Shown: piece after piece, positions 47,415 to 59,862 of the stretch
Position numbering within the stretch: position 1 is the first letter of the stretch
How the letters are laid out: each line of letters opens with the position of its first letter
DNA from: Nemophila menziesii
Taxonomy: Eukaryota > Streptophyta > Magnoliopsida > Boraginales > Hydrophyllaceae
DNA length: 64,000 nucleotides
Direction of reading: 5' to 3'
Assembly (NCBI GenBank): GCA_029959085.1
Contig: JARWIR010000003.1
Coordinates: forward strand, 32,689,505 to 32,753,504
Notes under the pieces: generated by a model
Told to the model about the DNA's origin: nothing
Seen by the model: only the letters and a program-made list of their open reading frames with translations
Database searches by the model: none
Made by a program: the position numbers and the translations under genes

Positions 47415-47499
47415 CAGAATGGTTCTATAATTGGAATTAGTGCTACTCGATTTAGGTCATATCTAACTTTAAATATGAGTTTCTTTTCCTCCAAAGTAC

Positions 47500-49110
47500 A
47501 CTTGCCATATTTTTTGGTTGGGTAACGGTTGCATAGTAATGAAAGGAAAAATTGTACACTATCTAAGATTTACCAAACCAGGCCTGAAGGATTAAGGTAG
47601 TATCAATCTATGCACTATAATCTACCTCAAAGAGTTACAAAGTAGTCTCACACTAAAACCAAGAAGACATGACGAGGGAACAAAGCAAAAAACATAGGAA
47701 AAATTGTACACTATCTAAGATTCACCAAACTAGGCCTAAAGGCTTAAGGTAGTATTTATCTATGCACTATAATCTACCTCAAAGAGTTACAAAGTAGACT
47801 CACACTAACATCAAGAAGGCATGACGAGGGAACAAAGAGAAAAACATTGAAAAAGTACACCACTTAATCTCCTTGACAACCACTTACTTTGTTGAAGGCC
47901 CACCTCTCATTGTAAGATTATTTCTCGTCCTCTAAATACAATAAATAGTAGTTTCAAAAGCTATCCCCAAAGCTTTCCTTCTCCAATTGTAAGGGTCTTT
48001 AACTTCTTAAACCAATTCAGTTCACTTAACAAAGTACTCATATCCTTAATAATCTCAACCACTTCTTAATTTTATTCCAAACATCCCTAGTAAAAGCACA
48101 TTCAAAATAAAGATACTTATGGATTCGAAATTCTCACCACACAATTCACAAAGTGATTCAACTCCATATAACTCATCCTATCCTTCATCTTAAGCCTCTT
48201 GTGTATCGTCATATACACAATAATAACATGCTTAGGGATAACATAAGAGTTCCACACAATATTAGTCCAAGATTTAACAAAAGCCCGACACAAAAGATGT
48301 CATATAGTTTCTTGAATAAGACATAAAACTCACCACTAGGAGCATCATTAGCAATTGAGAGATTGTTGGTCGGGGTGTACCACCGAGACAAAATATTCTT
48401 TCGTATCTCACTTACATGAGAAATCTCAATCTCATCCTTCAACTTCCAAATTTGTTTCAAGAGAGGAGAATCCAATTTCTTAACTTGCCACTCGCAAATA
48501 TTAACATACTTGAGGTATTCACCAAGAATTCACTTAATCCAAAATGAATCTGTTTTGTCAACTATCTTCCATAACAATTTCATAAGTAAAGCTTTGTTTG
48601 AAATTCCTAAATCTTTAAACATGGCCCACCTTCATCTTTTGGAGTAACATTTAATTTGAAGCGATTTTCCATCATAATAGAAGGTTCTGTATATACTCGT
48701 AATACGATCCCATACACAAATCAGAACCGCAAAGATAGAAAACCAAAAACATATTACCTTTTGAAGAACCGGTCTAATTAGTTCCAATTTTTTCGCAAAT
48801 AAGAGAAGTTTCCTTCCAAACTCTTATATATCCCTCCAATTTATCAATGAGAGACTTATAATCCCTGGAACGCAATAACAAAGCACCAAGAGTAACACTC
48901 GAATAATGCAATGACATGGACCATTTTTCTAATTACGTTTGTTTCCAAGATATATTCAAGTAAATATTTGTTTTTATCACATTCAAATGAAGGTTCAAAC
49001 ATTCCTCAAAAACCTTCAAACTATCCATGAGAATTTTAATTAAGTCATGATTACTTTTAGAAAATAGTATTAAATTATAGATAAATACAAGATGTGTAAT
49101 TTTTATTTTC
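47500..49110 (-). pseudogene. Decayed LINE, C-terminal half of ORF2
   Basis: Minus-strand translation in changing frames gives the end of the reverse transcriptase from the mutated ADD box onward (LILFSKSNHDLIKILMDSL, LHLNVIKTNIYL, VTLGALLLRSRDYKSLIDKL), then the thumb or connection (LLWKIVDKTDSFWIKW, DSPLLKQIWKLKDEI), then the zf-RVT zinc region (PKHVIIVYMTIHKRLKMKDR, MELNHFVNC). Stops and frameshifts are frequent. The 3'UTR contains a tandem duplication. Confidence 0.85.
47543..47846. repeat. Tandem duplication of about 152 bp
   Basis: ATTGTACACTATCTAAGATT starts at 47551 and again at 47703, and both copies run through CTATGCACTATAATCTACCT to GAGGGAACAAAG, with about a dozen differences. 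It lies at the 3' end of the LINE. Confidence 0.9.
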
Positions 49111-49693
49111 CAACATTTAAGATGATACTTGAATTTTTTTTTATTTGTATTTTAATTCAAAAGTCTGAGATTTGTATTCTTGTTTAACATTTAGAAAATA
49201 CAGTTTTCATGGCTAAATACTATGATTATAGAGATGCAGTTCTCAAGGCTATCAATTTTTCTAGTCCCATCTTCGAGCGAGAATCAAGATCTATCTTAGA
49301 AGATATTAAATGTTAGTTATAGAGTTCTCCTCGTATAAATTGTTAAAGTTTTCTCTAGATGTCCGTCTTTTTTGATTGATTTTTAAATAATACGGTTAGA
49401 TGGTTTTGCTCCTAAGGGGTATTGGCTGATTCCATACCCTTTTGCAGGTTTATTAATATAGTGTACTTAGTCTAAAAAATAATTAAAGTAAAGCATTGAT
49501 AATTCACAAGCAAATATTTCAATAGAATGGGAATTGAAATTGAAGAGGATAATAGTTCTATAATGATTGGTGTCAAACATGGTCGGATTATACAAGTTTC
49601 TTTGTATGGATGAAAATTTCCGTATTTGTCTAAGCAAGTTTCTAGCTAACGAGAAGAAAAAAGGAACACCTTTGAAATTGAACCTAAGTTCGC
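49111..49693. other. Downstream region of the RIC gene
   Basis: No frame of interest except a short plus-strand one antisense to the 3'UTR. The proximal 100-150 bp probably hold the 3'UTR of the gene at 49694-50739. Confidence 0.4.
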
Positions 49694-50739
49694 TTACAGA
49701 AGTTCGCTACTCTCTTTTTCCATTCGTTCTTCTGTTTTCAAACTTGTAGTTGAAGTTTGATCAGAGTCCTCGTGTTTTGATTTCACTGAGGATTCAGAGT
49801 CTGCTCCTACATCAGTATTTTGAGAATTGTGTTTGTTTCTTCGTGATGATCGAGTTGACCCTTCCCCAATATTTTCCTTAGACTTCTTTCTTCGAGACTT
49901 CTTTGGGGCATCTGTGACGTTTGTGGGAGGTAAAAGGGAATCACCACCACTTCCCTCTTGTTGCTGAGTTTGACTTTTCCTGCTAGTTTTATCTTTTTCC
50001 GATGAGTCCTTTGATCGTCTTCTCGGCTTCTCTTTTCTGGGAGAACCTGTCCCGGATAGTTCTGATGAAGGACCACGCCTTGATGATTTTGGCATGTCCG
50101 GTAGATCTTTGCCTGAGGAATCTATTGGCCTAGAACCCCTTCTGCTTGAATCTATCAACCATAACAATACAAACATTTAAAATAAATAAACATTTATAAT
50201 ATTCATTTGCATGTAAGTGTAACCAACCTTCAGAATCCCATTTAACTGCAGGACTGCTTTCCTTATTGCCATGAAGAGTTAACGGTCCTGATTGACTCCC
50301 TGCAGCCATTGGTCCTGGTTCAATCCCACCCGTTGATGCTAGTGGTCCAGATTGAACCCCACCTCCAGGTGATGCTTCAAAGTCCTTCATCTGCATAATT
50401 ATACATGATATGTTCAACTCATGTCTTTCTAATTCAGGATCATCAGGAGTGGCATATATAGTTGGAATAATTAAAAACAATGATTAATTCGTACCCAGCT
50501 TGGTGAATCAACAGTTGGTCCATCCCAACCTATGTGAGCCACATGCTTTACATCTGTAGGAAATCCGATTTCCATACATTGTTCTTTCCCATTATCATCT
50601 GTATTAAAAAAATACATTTCGCTTCAGAAATATAAGATTATTTAGAAATATGCATGGCAAATAATATTAATTACTCACCAAATACTCGCGAAATGTATCT
50701 TAAGCCTTTCAAAAGACCTTTTACTTTCGTAGTCGACAT
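49694..50739 (-). CDS. ROP-interactive CRIB motif protein (RIC5/6/7-like), 4 exons, 261 aa
   Basis: Effector of plant ROP (Rho-type) GTPases; RIC proteins bind GTP-loaded ROPs through the CRIB motif and act on cytoskeleton and polar growth at the cell cortex. Exons on the minus strand: 50739-50679, 50598-50495, 50390-50228, 50151-49694, joined by GT-AG introns (donors GTGAGTAA, GTACGAAT, GTTGGTTA; acceptors ending TACAG, TGCAG, GATAG) with phases that fit. The protein starts MSTTKVKGLLKGLRYISRVF, characteristic of this RIC subgroup, and has the CRIB core IGFPTDVKHVAHIGWDG at residues 31-47, complete with both His. The rest is low-complexity: a Gly/Pro/Ser segment (60-95), then a Lys/Arg/Ser-rich tail (110-230) with many RRG and KKSRRKKSK blocks. 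Such tails vary between RICs. Subgroup naming is by resemblance only. Confidence 0.9.
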
Positions 50740-51866
50740 TTATTATTATCCAATATAATATTCCTATCTTATTATTTTTAAATCAGCAACGCATTCTCCA
50801 CCACCTTCACGAGTTAATCTGGATCAATACAAAAACAAATGAAAATCATATTAAACTTTGATATCATGAAGTCCAGGATCCAACTAGTGTGATAAAATAT
50901 GAACCTTCTCTAAAGCATTCAACAATATGTCTTGAATTCCATCAAAAACCATTCAATATGAAAATTCAGATTGAATGATTGAATTCAAAACTTGTTGAAT
51001 AAGATGCACATAGAAGAGAGTCAAAAGAAAGAAAATGGAAAAGATGGGGGAATTTTGGTAAAAATTCCGAGCTGGCGGGTTTTGACTCTCCTATGTGAAT
51101 GGTGTGAATGGCGATGAGAGAGATTAAACAAAGAGTCTCTTTGAGAGAGAAAAAATTGTTAGTTAAAGCCAAGCAAACCTTTCGTGAATTCAATGGCAAT
51201 GCATTCCTAATTGTTATTAACCATTAGTTTTAAACCAGACGTGTCTAAGGTAATATACACAATTAACCAACCATTTCTAATAATAGAGTGGTTCATATCA
51301 CGTCTTTCTCCTACATCATAGAAGAAGCTTTCTTTCCTAGGAAATGAGATTGTCTGCCATACAAATAAAATCACCTATATTCCATAATTATTTCTTTGCA
51401 TCAATGGGAAAAATATTGGCATGTTTTTAGACCATGCTTTCAAATTTCATAATTTTTTGTCCAGTTATTTAGTAGCATCAAATCTCCTTTCGTTTTTATT
51501 TGTTCCAAAATGTAACTATTTTATTAATTAATAAGTTCAAATATTACCAATAGTCTTCAACAGAAAGGCGAATATAACAATTGAAATACATAGATTCACA
51601 CCTAACTACTACACTAGGCGTCTAGGCCTAAGCTCTAATAGATAGACAACCCTCTTTGCATCTCGCCATTTCCTTGGATCTTTCAACAAAATTCGCATCA
51701 ACTGAAAGGAGGAAATATGAAACAAATATCTTGGAGCATAACTACTGAGGTTGATGAATTTTATTTATCAAAAGAGACACTAAAAGATCATAGTAGCTTG
51801 ATTAATAAGTTAATTACTTTCGTTTAACGGGAATAAAGTGAGAGATACAAGGCTCGAACTCTTCCC
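50740..51866. other. Upstream region of the RIC gene
   Basis: Probable 5'UTR and promoter. A 77-codon minus-strand frame at 50966-51199 would lie in the leader or promoter and has no support as a protein. GA-rich text (GAGAGAGATTAAAC, CTTTGAGAGAGA) at 51116-51150 is typical of plant leaders. Confidence 0.4.
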
Positions 51867-51869
51867 TGA

Positions 51870-52147
51870 CACTACAAGAAATAGTAGCATTAGCGGGGAA
51901 GCTATTGCGGCAACAACTAAAATGACCTCTAATGATATTTTTAAAAACCAAAACGGCCTCTAATTATATTTTTAGCGGCAATATTTGCCGCTAAAGATAA
52001 AGTTAATAGAGGCAAAAACAAATAATTTGCTACTAAAGGTACCTTTAGCGAGAAACTTATAGAGACAACAAATAACGACTATTAGCGGCAAAATTAAGAT
52101 TTTTAGTATTAAATTTTTTGCCGCTAAAGATACAATTTCTTGTAGTG
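51870..52147. mobile_element. CACTA-type MITE, 278 bp, 3-bp target duplication
   Basis: Perfect 13-bp terminal repeats CACTACAAGAAAT and ATTTCTTGTAGTG, flanked by TGA (51867-51869 and 52148-52150). Subterminal copies of TTTGCCGCTAA and TTAGCGGCAA lie in both orientations, as expected for transposase binding sites. Confidence 0.93.
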
Positions 52148-52284
52148 TGAACATGGGTAACCTAATTCTAATTTACTTGAAAATATACATGAGGAGGTCT
52201 GCATATTCCCGTAGGATTAGTCGTGGTATGCATAAGCTGGCCTGGATCACCACGCACCAAAAAAAAGAAAAGTTATTTAGTTAC

Positions 52285-52720
52285 TAGGGTCGGTCCTCCA
52301 CTCCTCCTGATATATTTGAGATACAAAGCGAATTTCATAATATGGGGTTTGTATATACATTTAAAATATTATAAAAAAAATTGAAAAACTTTTATTTTAA
52401 ATGTTGGTATCATTCTGATTTTTCTATTGAATTAATTCAAAAAAAAATATTCGACTCTTCAAATGAAACAAATTGAATAACTTCAATTATATTTTATAAA
52501 AGATTTTTTTTTTGGGATGAGATTTAAACCTTAAATCTCTCACAAGAAAATATATCATTTTACCATTTGTTAACTTATGATTTATATTATTTTACTGAAT
52601 TCAAATATATAACCATATACGTATAAATATTTAATTTCTTCAAAAAAGGACCCTTAAAAAACCAAAATTTTGGGAGCCCAAAGTTGTTGCTTCCTGGACC
52701 TATGCCTAAGACCGATCATG
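52285..52720. mobile_element. Non-autonomous hAT element, 436 bp, 8-bp target duplication
   Basis: Exact 8-bp repeats TTAGTTAC (52277-52284 and 52721-52728). Ends TAGGGTCGGTCCT and, inverted, CATGATCGGTCTT are mutated forms of the CAGGGCCGGTCCTGA ends seen at 59466-59862. No coding content. Confidence 0.83.
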
Positions 52721-53032
52721 TTAGTTACAATGAGTTATTAGTAGCTTACTTGCTGAGATAGTAAACAACCTGTTTTAGTTACTATGGTTTATAAATAACA
52801 CTTTAACTGAGAAATAACTAAAAATAAAAAGTAATGGTCTTTTTATGACGTATTTGATCGGGGCCAATTGGCACACACCTTGACTAATTCGACAGAAAAT
52901 ACATATCCTCCCATACATATCCCCAGAAAGCAACATTTTCAGGTTAAATTTTCTCTCTTCTCTTTTCGTTTCCTTTCGCTGCAAAAGTTTAAGAAACTCT
53001 GTTAATGGATGTTATAAAAATTTAACACGGTA

Positions 53033-53337
53033 CTCCCTCCGTCCCAAAAATAATGTCTACTTAGTATTTTCACACATATTAAGAAATATCATTATTAAAT
53101 CATACATGTACAAAAATACCTCTAATAAATGTCATCATTAATGATAATGCACACCTATTCCTATACCTAGGGAAATGCAATCAAGTATAAAATAATAATT
53201 CAAATAATTATAAATTAAAAGAAAAGTAGGGGTAATAAAGGAAAAAAGTAGAAAATTTTGTCTTGAAATGATAAGTGGACATTATTTTTGGGACACCATA
53301 TATGGTAATGTGGATATTATTTTTGGGACGGGAGGAG
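53033..53337. mobile_element. Stowaway MITE, 305 bp, TA target duplication
   Basis: Ends CTCCCTCCGTCCCAAAAATA and, inverted, CTCCTCCCGTCCCAAAAATA, next to TA on both sides. The inner right end repeats the motif ATTATTTTTGGGAC about 44 bp before the terminus. Confidence 0.9.
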
Positions 53338-53499
53338 TACCATATTTAACTTGATCTTTTCATTGCAATTTTTTAAAACTTCTCAATTATGTCTTTTTCT
53401 TCTACCGGTTTTGTTTGTTCTTTCTTTCTTACGGGAAGACTTCTTAAACCCATATTACCTTCATCCTAGCGAAAATACAGGTGATTCTTTGGTTTAGGC

Positions 53500-55545
53500 G
53501 ATCCTAAAGGTGATAACTATTCCTCATAGACACGTTCTATAGAAATCACCCACTCAACCAAAAATAAACTTGATTTTATCGACAACGCCATCTCCCCCCC
53601 CCCCCAAACCGTTGACTGGTTTGTTGATGTTCACAACTTGAACAAGAGCTGGTAATCTTGTTTTTTTTTTTTGATCCTAAACTTGATTTCTCAAGACATT
53701 CGTGGCAATCTACTATATGTTAATTATGATGTTGGGCTATGGAATGAGCTGAAAATGCAATTTTGAAAAAGTGATGGACCTCGAGTTTTTCACCTAGAAC
53801 GATCTTTGAACTCTATTTCTCAAGGTACCAACTCGATTTCTAACTACTTTATCCAATTCAAGGCTCTTCTGGATGAATGTTTTCATTTTTTCCCCATGTC
53901 TTCTTGTTCATATGGTCATATAACTTTGTACTCTTACAAGCTTTTTAGTATTTGATCGAGCAGAAACAATACGATTTGTGCTTAAATTTCTCATATACCT
54001 GAATGATTCTTGTTCTACTATTAGAAGTTAGATTTTGCTCTCTATGTCATTCAAGAAGATATCCAACACTTGTTGATTTCCCATTCTGTACCACCTACTC
54101 ATGATTTCTTCTCAAAACAAGGTGTAAAATCTTCTTTATATGGTGACAAGAAAAAGACGATTTGAACACTTTGTGGTTTTACTTGGCACACTATATAATT
54201 TTTTTACAACTTCATGGTTATCTAACTGGTTGGGCACGACCTAAAGTCAAATGGTCTTTCATTGCATCAACATATGCAGTTAATGGTGTTGTGGCTCTTG
54301 ATTCTTTTTCCATAAAAGATAAGAATATGGGTTCTTATTCTTACTCTTACACTACAAAGGAATTCAGTAAACTTTGGATGTGGTTCACTCACATCTTTCT
54401 TCTTGTTAGTTGATCCACCTTCACTTGTTCATCACGTGTCTAATCTAAATGGTAAATCTATTTTCTACGGTTCCTCTTGGATTCTCAACACGTGAGCAAT
54501 TGATCATTTGATATTCTCTCCATCTCTTTACTCTATTTCTTCTACTATTATTTCTATACATTTCACTTTGCCTAATCATCATATTTTTCAAACTATTCAT
54601 ATTGGACAAGTCATCTTACTCCTATTTTTCTTCTCAATGATCTTTGTGTACCTTATTTCAGTATAATATTCTATTTCTAAACCGATTAAAGATTCTTCCA
54701 TTGTTGTTTCTTTCTTTCAATATTATTGTTTTTTTCAAGATCACACAACCAAGAGGATGATTGATATTGTATATGAGAAGCATGGATTGTATTATCTTAA
54801 TTCACCTCTTACTTTACCTTCTTATTCTGCATTAATTATTGTGTGCCTTTACAGGTGGCATTCAATACTGGGTCGTGTTTATCATGCTAGTCTTCCTTCT
54901 TTATAGAAGATAGTTTCTTCAATTTGTTTTCTTTCTTTACCCCTTTGTGACATATGTCATTATAAAAACAAAATAAGCTTTCATTTCTAGTTTTTATGTC
55001 TCATTCTTCACATCTTTTTTATTTGATTCATTGTAAAATTTGGGTCCTTTTAGAGTTGTTTCTCATTCTAATCACATATATTTTCTTAACATTGTAGATG
55101 ATTACTCAAGATGTACTTGGATATATCTTCTTTCAATGAAATATGAAGTTCATAAATATCTTCTTGCCTTTTGTAATCTTACACTCACTCAGTTTAATCT
55201 TAAAATCAAAGCTCTCATATCAAGTAATGGCCATTAATTCATCATACCCTACTTTTAATCCTCTTCTGGAATTATTCATCAACTGAGTTATGTTGAAGCT
55301 CCTCATCAAAATGACCTTGTTGAGAGAAACACCAACACTTACTTACTACAAAGAGAGTTTTAATGTTCCAGTCTAACTCACCTTTTGAATATTCTTACGA
55401 CTGCACATATCATTAATAAATTACCTACATATTTAATTCAAAATATTTCTCCTTATGAAATCTTATACAACAAACCTCCTACACTTACTCATTTATGATT
55501 ATTTGGATTTCTTTGATATGCTTCCACCTTACTTCATAACTGTAG
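53500..55545 (+). pseudogene. Degenerate Ty1/Copia retrotransposon (gag to integrase)
   Basis: A heavily mutated polyprotein on the plus strand. Gag part: DVGLWNELKMQF, GPRVFHLERSLNSISQGT and FIQFKALLDECF at 53730-53890. CCHC remnant CTLCGFTWHTI with HGYLTGWARPKVK at 54150-54255. Protease start WILNTxAIDHLIFSPSLYS at 54475-54530 (the DTG Asp region is damaged). GAG-pre-integrase with a LYYLN segment and WHSILGRVYHASLPS near 54860. Integrase core at 55040-55237 (GPFRVVSHSNHIYFLNIVDD, then YSRCTWIYLL), continuing in other frames to APHQNDLVER and SPYEILYNKPP. Reverse transcriptase and RNase H are absent and no LTR is seen. The left edge is the gag start; the right edge is abrupt near 55545, where unrelated repeat begins. 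Confidence 0.85.
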
Positions 55546-56212
55546 AATCATAGAGGGGGTGAATATGATTAAATCTAATCAATGCCTAATTAAAAATAAA
55601 GGTCTTCTAGACTTGGATAGATGAGGTTAACCTAACCTATAAGTCGAGTACTTAAACAAAGATACTAAAGGTGGTCTAAAGAGTTTGTTAAGGGTGGAAG
55701 CTAAGTGCTAGGTGTTCTAATAGTTAGTTATGAATCCTAAGATCAATCAAACTTTACTAAAGGGAAGATGATGATTGGTCTAAGGCTAAGGTCCCTTATA
55801 GAGTTAAGATACTAAAATATGGGGACCTATATGCAAACTAGGTAAAGGAAAAGTAGTGAGATATAATGGTCCTCTAGAGTATTCTAACAAACACTAATAT
55901 ATTAACATGTAAGTAAAGTTTGATAAAAAATCAAGTAAATATTATTTAAGTGTAAAGCAAAAGATAAGGTTTAGGAGATACACGAGTATTTATAGTGGTT
56001 TGGTTTCCCTACACCCACTACCTATGGTAATCCCTATAGGATTTTTAAGCTTCTCCACTAAGAGTCTATTATCTCTTAAATATAAGATATAAAACTTTAC
56101 ACTGAGGTTTTTTTTGGTCTAAATCCCACCGTAAAACCCTGAGACCTTTACCGGTTAAGTCACAACCCAAACTCAAACACCTCAGGCCAAAACCTCTTGT
56201 ATAATCACATAT
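55546..56212. other. Non-coding repeat-like stretch between two LTR elements
   Basis: Starts with TAGAGGGGGTGAATATGATT after the Copia relic and ends at the next LTR. No frame and no boundary signals that I can support. Confidence 0.4.
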
Positions 56213-58368
56213 TGATGTCGCTACATTTGTGATAAATTAATATACTATTGAGACATAATTTGGTAGGGATTTAGTGCTTAATTGTATGATTTATCCCTTA
56301 TATTTGATATTTTTCATTTAGTGTTTAATCTTGGATTTATATAAATATTTGGAGCATTTTTTAGGTAATTTATGTGTTAAGTGTGAAAATCATAAGTTCG
56401 TGAATTATATCAGAACCCAATATGGTGCCAAGAAGTATAAAAGTGAAGAAGGAACCCAGGTCAAGTCATGAAAGGAGCCAAGAAGTCCAGTTTAAGCTCA
56501 AAAGAAAATGTTGGCAGGAGTCTCATGCCGACTTGTAAAACTCATAACAAATCATCGGTAGTGAACTAGATGATAAAATTTATACACAAGATAGATCTTG
56601 GAGTCTAGTGTACGTGCTGAATAGGGAATCCATTTATGAGTTGTGCCTTGTTAGTTATGTTAATTTCACTAATTAGACCCAAAGTTATCCAGGTTTAGAA
56701 GAGTCCATTGAGCCACTTTTAGGCCAAGTAATCCCAACGTGTGCCCCATTTTCTAGGGCTATAAATACATGTTTTCACCAGATAAACCTACCACTTTATC
56801 ATAACAAAGAGCTAAGAAATGCTTAGAGCAAGGGCAGGAGGCAATGAGTTTAAGAACAACACTTATTTCCTTAATTAGTGTAATTCTTTCTTAAATTATG
56901 TACGTTATTTATTTTGATTTCTTTTCTTCCATTTTGACTTAAATTTCTAGTAGCCGAAAAAACTTGGATATGAACCTTAACTATTATCTAGGACTTGTTT
57001 GTATGAATTCATGATTTTCTATTTAAATAAGATAGGGATTGTTGTTGTTGTTGTAGTAATTATCTTTGTCCTTCATAATAAATCCTTGTATTATGTAGAC
57101 ATATTTAGAGTTGTTAACTAATAAATTGCATCCTAGAGGGGGATTTGTTAGTGGAACTAGGTTAATTACACCTTTTGGAGCTGAAGACTCAGAAGAGCTA
57201 AACTACCCAGGTAATCACATAGGGTTTGAAATTTAGGCGTCTAGATAACATGTGTAGGATTCACTCGAAAGAGGTTCCTATGGTTAGATAGTGGTATCCT
57301 ACTTATCCAGAAGGACTTAGGGAGACTTAAAAATTCTGATTAACAACAATGTCCCGTTTTCCCTTAGAACTGCAAGAAAGTGCAAGTTATATATAGTGGG
57401 GATTACAAGTGTCTCGAGCTACATTTCTCTTCCTCCGTTCATAACTTTACTTTAAGCTCCTTTGTTATTTTAGTATTTAATTATTATGTTAGTAGTAATC
57501 TTAACAAAAAACCAAATAAAAATATTTTCTTTGATCTTTGTGTTAACAACAAACAACTAATCCTAAACTAGAGTCATTGATAAACTTGTAAATCCCTATG
57601 GAGGCGATAATTTACTTACTTTTATGTTACTTAGAGACCCGTGCACTTGTGGGACGCAACTCCCTTAGTGTTGATTTATTATCACACTTTTAGGAGACAA
57701 CAAATTTTTGGCACCGTTGTCCGGGATTCACTAGTTAATTGTTTCTATAGTTTAATTTCAGTTTTTGTTGTAAGATTTTATGCTTGTTCTTTGTATTGTT
57801 TTGTTGTTAGTGTCCCTTTGCGCATTTCTAATTATTCTTGGAACTTTAACATGTTGATTATGTGTACGTATTACTTGTCAGGTGAGACTTTATGAGACTT
57901 GTTGTTCCTTTTTTTTGGATTATAACTTACTTGCTCCTATGGACTTTTTGAGACTTGAGACCTTAAGTTAGTGCTTATTTTTCCATGACGAGAAAACCTT
58001 GAGTTGGGTTCTTGATGTCTCGTTTTTGTAATGAATTAATATACTCTTGAGACATGATTTGATATGGGTTTAGTGCTTAATTATGGGATTTATCTCTTAT
58101 ATTTGATATATTTTGTTTTAGTGGTCTAAACTTGGATTTATTTATATTGGGGGTAATTTTTAGGCAATTTGTATGTTAAGTGTGAAACTCTTAGGCATAT
58201 TGAATATATTAGATCCAATATGATTCCAAAAAATTAATAAATGAAGAAGGAAACCCGATCAAGTCACAAAAGGAGCCAAGATGTCTAATTTAAGCTCAAA
58301 GGGAATTACCAGCGAAATGATTTAATCGACTTGTAAAATGCATAACAAATATTTAATAGTGAACTAGC
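56213..58368 (+). mobile_element. Internally deleted LTR element (LARD/TRIM-like) with a 310-bp interior
   Basis: The left LTR runs 56213-57702 (TGATGTCGC to GAGACAACA). A second LTR starts TGATGTCTC at 58013 and matches the first to about 58368, where it is truncated. Between them lie a primer-binding site, no coding sequence, and a polypurine-like GAGTTGGGTTCT just before the second LTR. Same plus-strand terminal style as the Athila-like LTRs. Either a natural short derivative or a deletion product. Confidence 0.78.
57709..57726 (+). other. Primer-binding site, tRNA-Asp type, mutated
   Basis: TGGCACCGTTGTCCGGGA, six bases after the LTR; it differs at about three positions from the tRNA-Asp complement in the intact element. 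Confidence 0.72.
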
Positions 58369-59465
58369 AATATCTCAACGCTTTTAGAAGAGGCGTGATT
58401 TGCTGACATCAATTTGTTTTGGTATGAAAATCCATTTCATAATCTCATAATTTGCCAATTATTCACAGACCATGATTTTCTTGGATTGTTGACGGGGAAT
58501 GCAGGCGTGGGGTGAGTGTGAAGAGATTAGATTGAGTTTTTATGTTTTACATTAATGGTGTGAGTTTGAGTTCTTATATTCTAATGGGGTATCACGGTTA
58601 AGAAGAAGGAGAAAATTGGTATAATTTATTTAATTTATATATATAATAATTTTTTATATTTATATTTTTATATAATAATTATTTTAATTTAAATATGTAA
58701 TTGTAATAAAATTCAAGGGTATTTTGGTCTTTTAATATTATTCTATTAAAAACTTACCGTTCAATTAAAAAGTTTACGAAAAAAATGGGTTGGACACCAT
58801 CGCTGAAGATGACTCAGAGAGACTCTAAGTCAGTTAAAAAACTCTCTGACCATGCTCGGGAAATTTCTAAGTTAGCTCAAAAAGTTTCTAAGTGTGCCCG
58901 AAAAATGACTTAGCATGTTTGAAAAATCACTGAGTGTGTATTTTTATTAAGCATTTTTTATTCAAAATTGAATGAAATTAAAAAAACAACACATATTAAA
59001 AGAAATTAATTGCACTATTTTTTAATTGTTACATATAAAAAAATCTTAATAGAAAAGAAAATTAATTAAGAAGATAAATTCGATGAGCCTAGAACAAGAG
59101 AAAAACAACAATCTGCTTATGACATTAGCGAGATAACATCCACAACTTGACATCGCTGACGTCATTGCTTCTTCTTTAAAAAACTCGAACCAAAGCTTAG
59201 CCATGGAAGTTGTTCTGATCTTCAAATGTTGTGCTTTCCACCGGAACCAACCATGATACTAAACTACACCACTGAACTTCAGAACCCTAGCTTGCCTAAG
59301 TTCTTAGGCGCTACACCACTAAGCTTTGAATACCTATTAATGGCTGATGCCGAGCTACATGGCCTCTACCTCTGTTGTTTCCACTCACCACCACCATGAC
59401 CATGATTGTCGAACCGTAGCTTGACCTTTGCTAAGATATTGACGAAGATCCACCACTACACGAAC

Positions 59466-59862
59466 CAGGAACGGTCTTGACATTTTAGGGGCCTAAGACA
59501 AATTTTAAAAATAGACCCTTAAAAAAATTACAAATTACATAAAAATAAAAAATTAAATATTTACTAATTTTTTTATCGTAAATTTAATTATTTAAAAAAT
59601 ATAAAATAGCTGAATAAATATATTTTAGTAGATATAAAATTTATAAAATAACCATAATAAACTAAAAATAATTTAGGAAAGAAAATATACATAACTATGA
59701 TAATTCTAACAAATATTTAAAAAAAACATAGTCAAGACATTTATTTGATTTGGATTAGATTGGGCCAAAATAGAATTTTTGTAAATAAAAAAAATTGAAC
59801 CGAGTATTATAAGAATTGGGAGGGAGCCCAAGGCCATGGGCCTTCTCTCAGGACCGGCCCTG
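59466..59862. mobile_element. Non-autonomous hAT element, 397 bp, 8-bp target duplication
   Basis: Exact 8-bp repeats ACACGAAC (59458-59465 and 59863-59870). Ends CAGGAACGGTCTTGA and, inverted, CAGGGCCGGTCCTGA. No coding content. Confidence 0.9.

Noticed and set aside
50966..51199. 77-codon frame upstream of the RIC gene
   Set aside because: It falls in the expected leader or promoter, has no homology I know and no coding-like composition.
53577..53608. C-run and CCATCTCC text as a promoter feature
   Set aside because: It lies within the decayed gag of the Copia relic.
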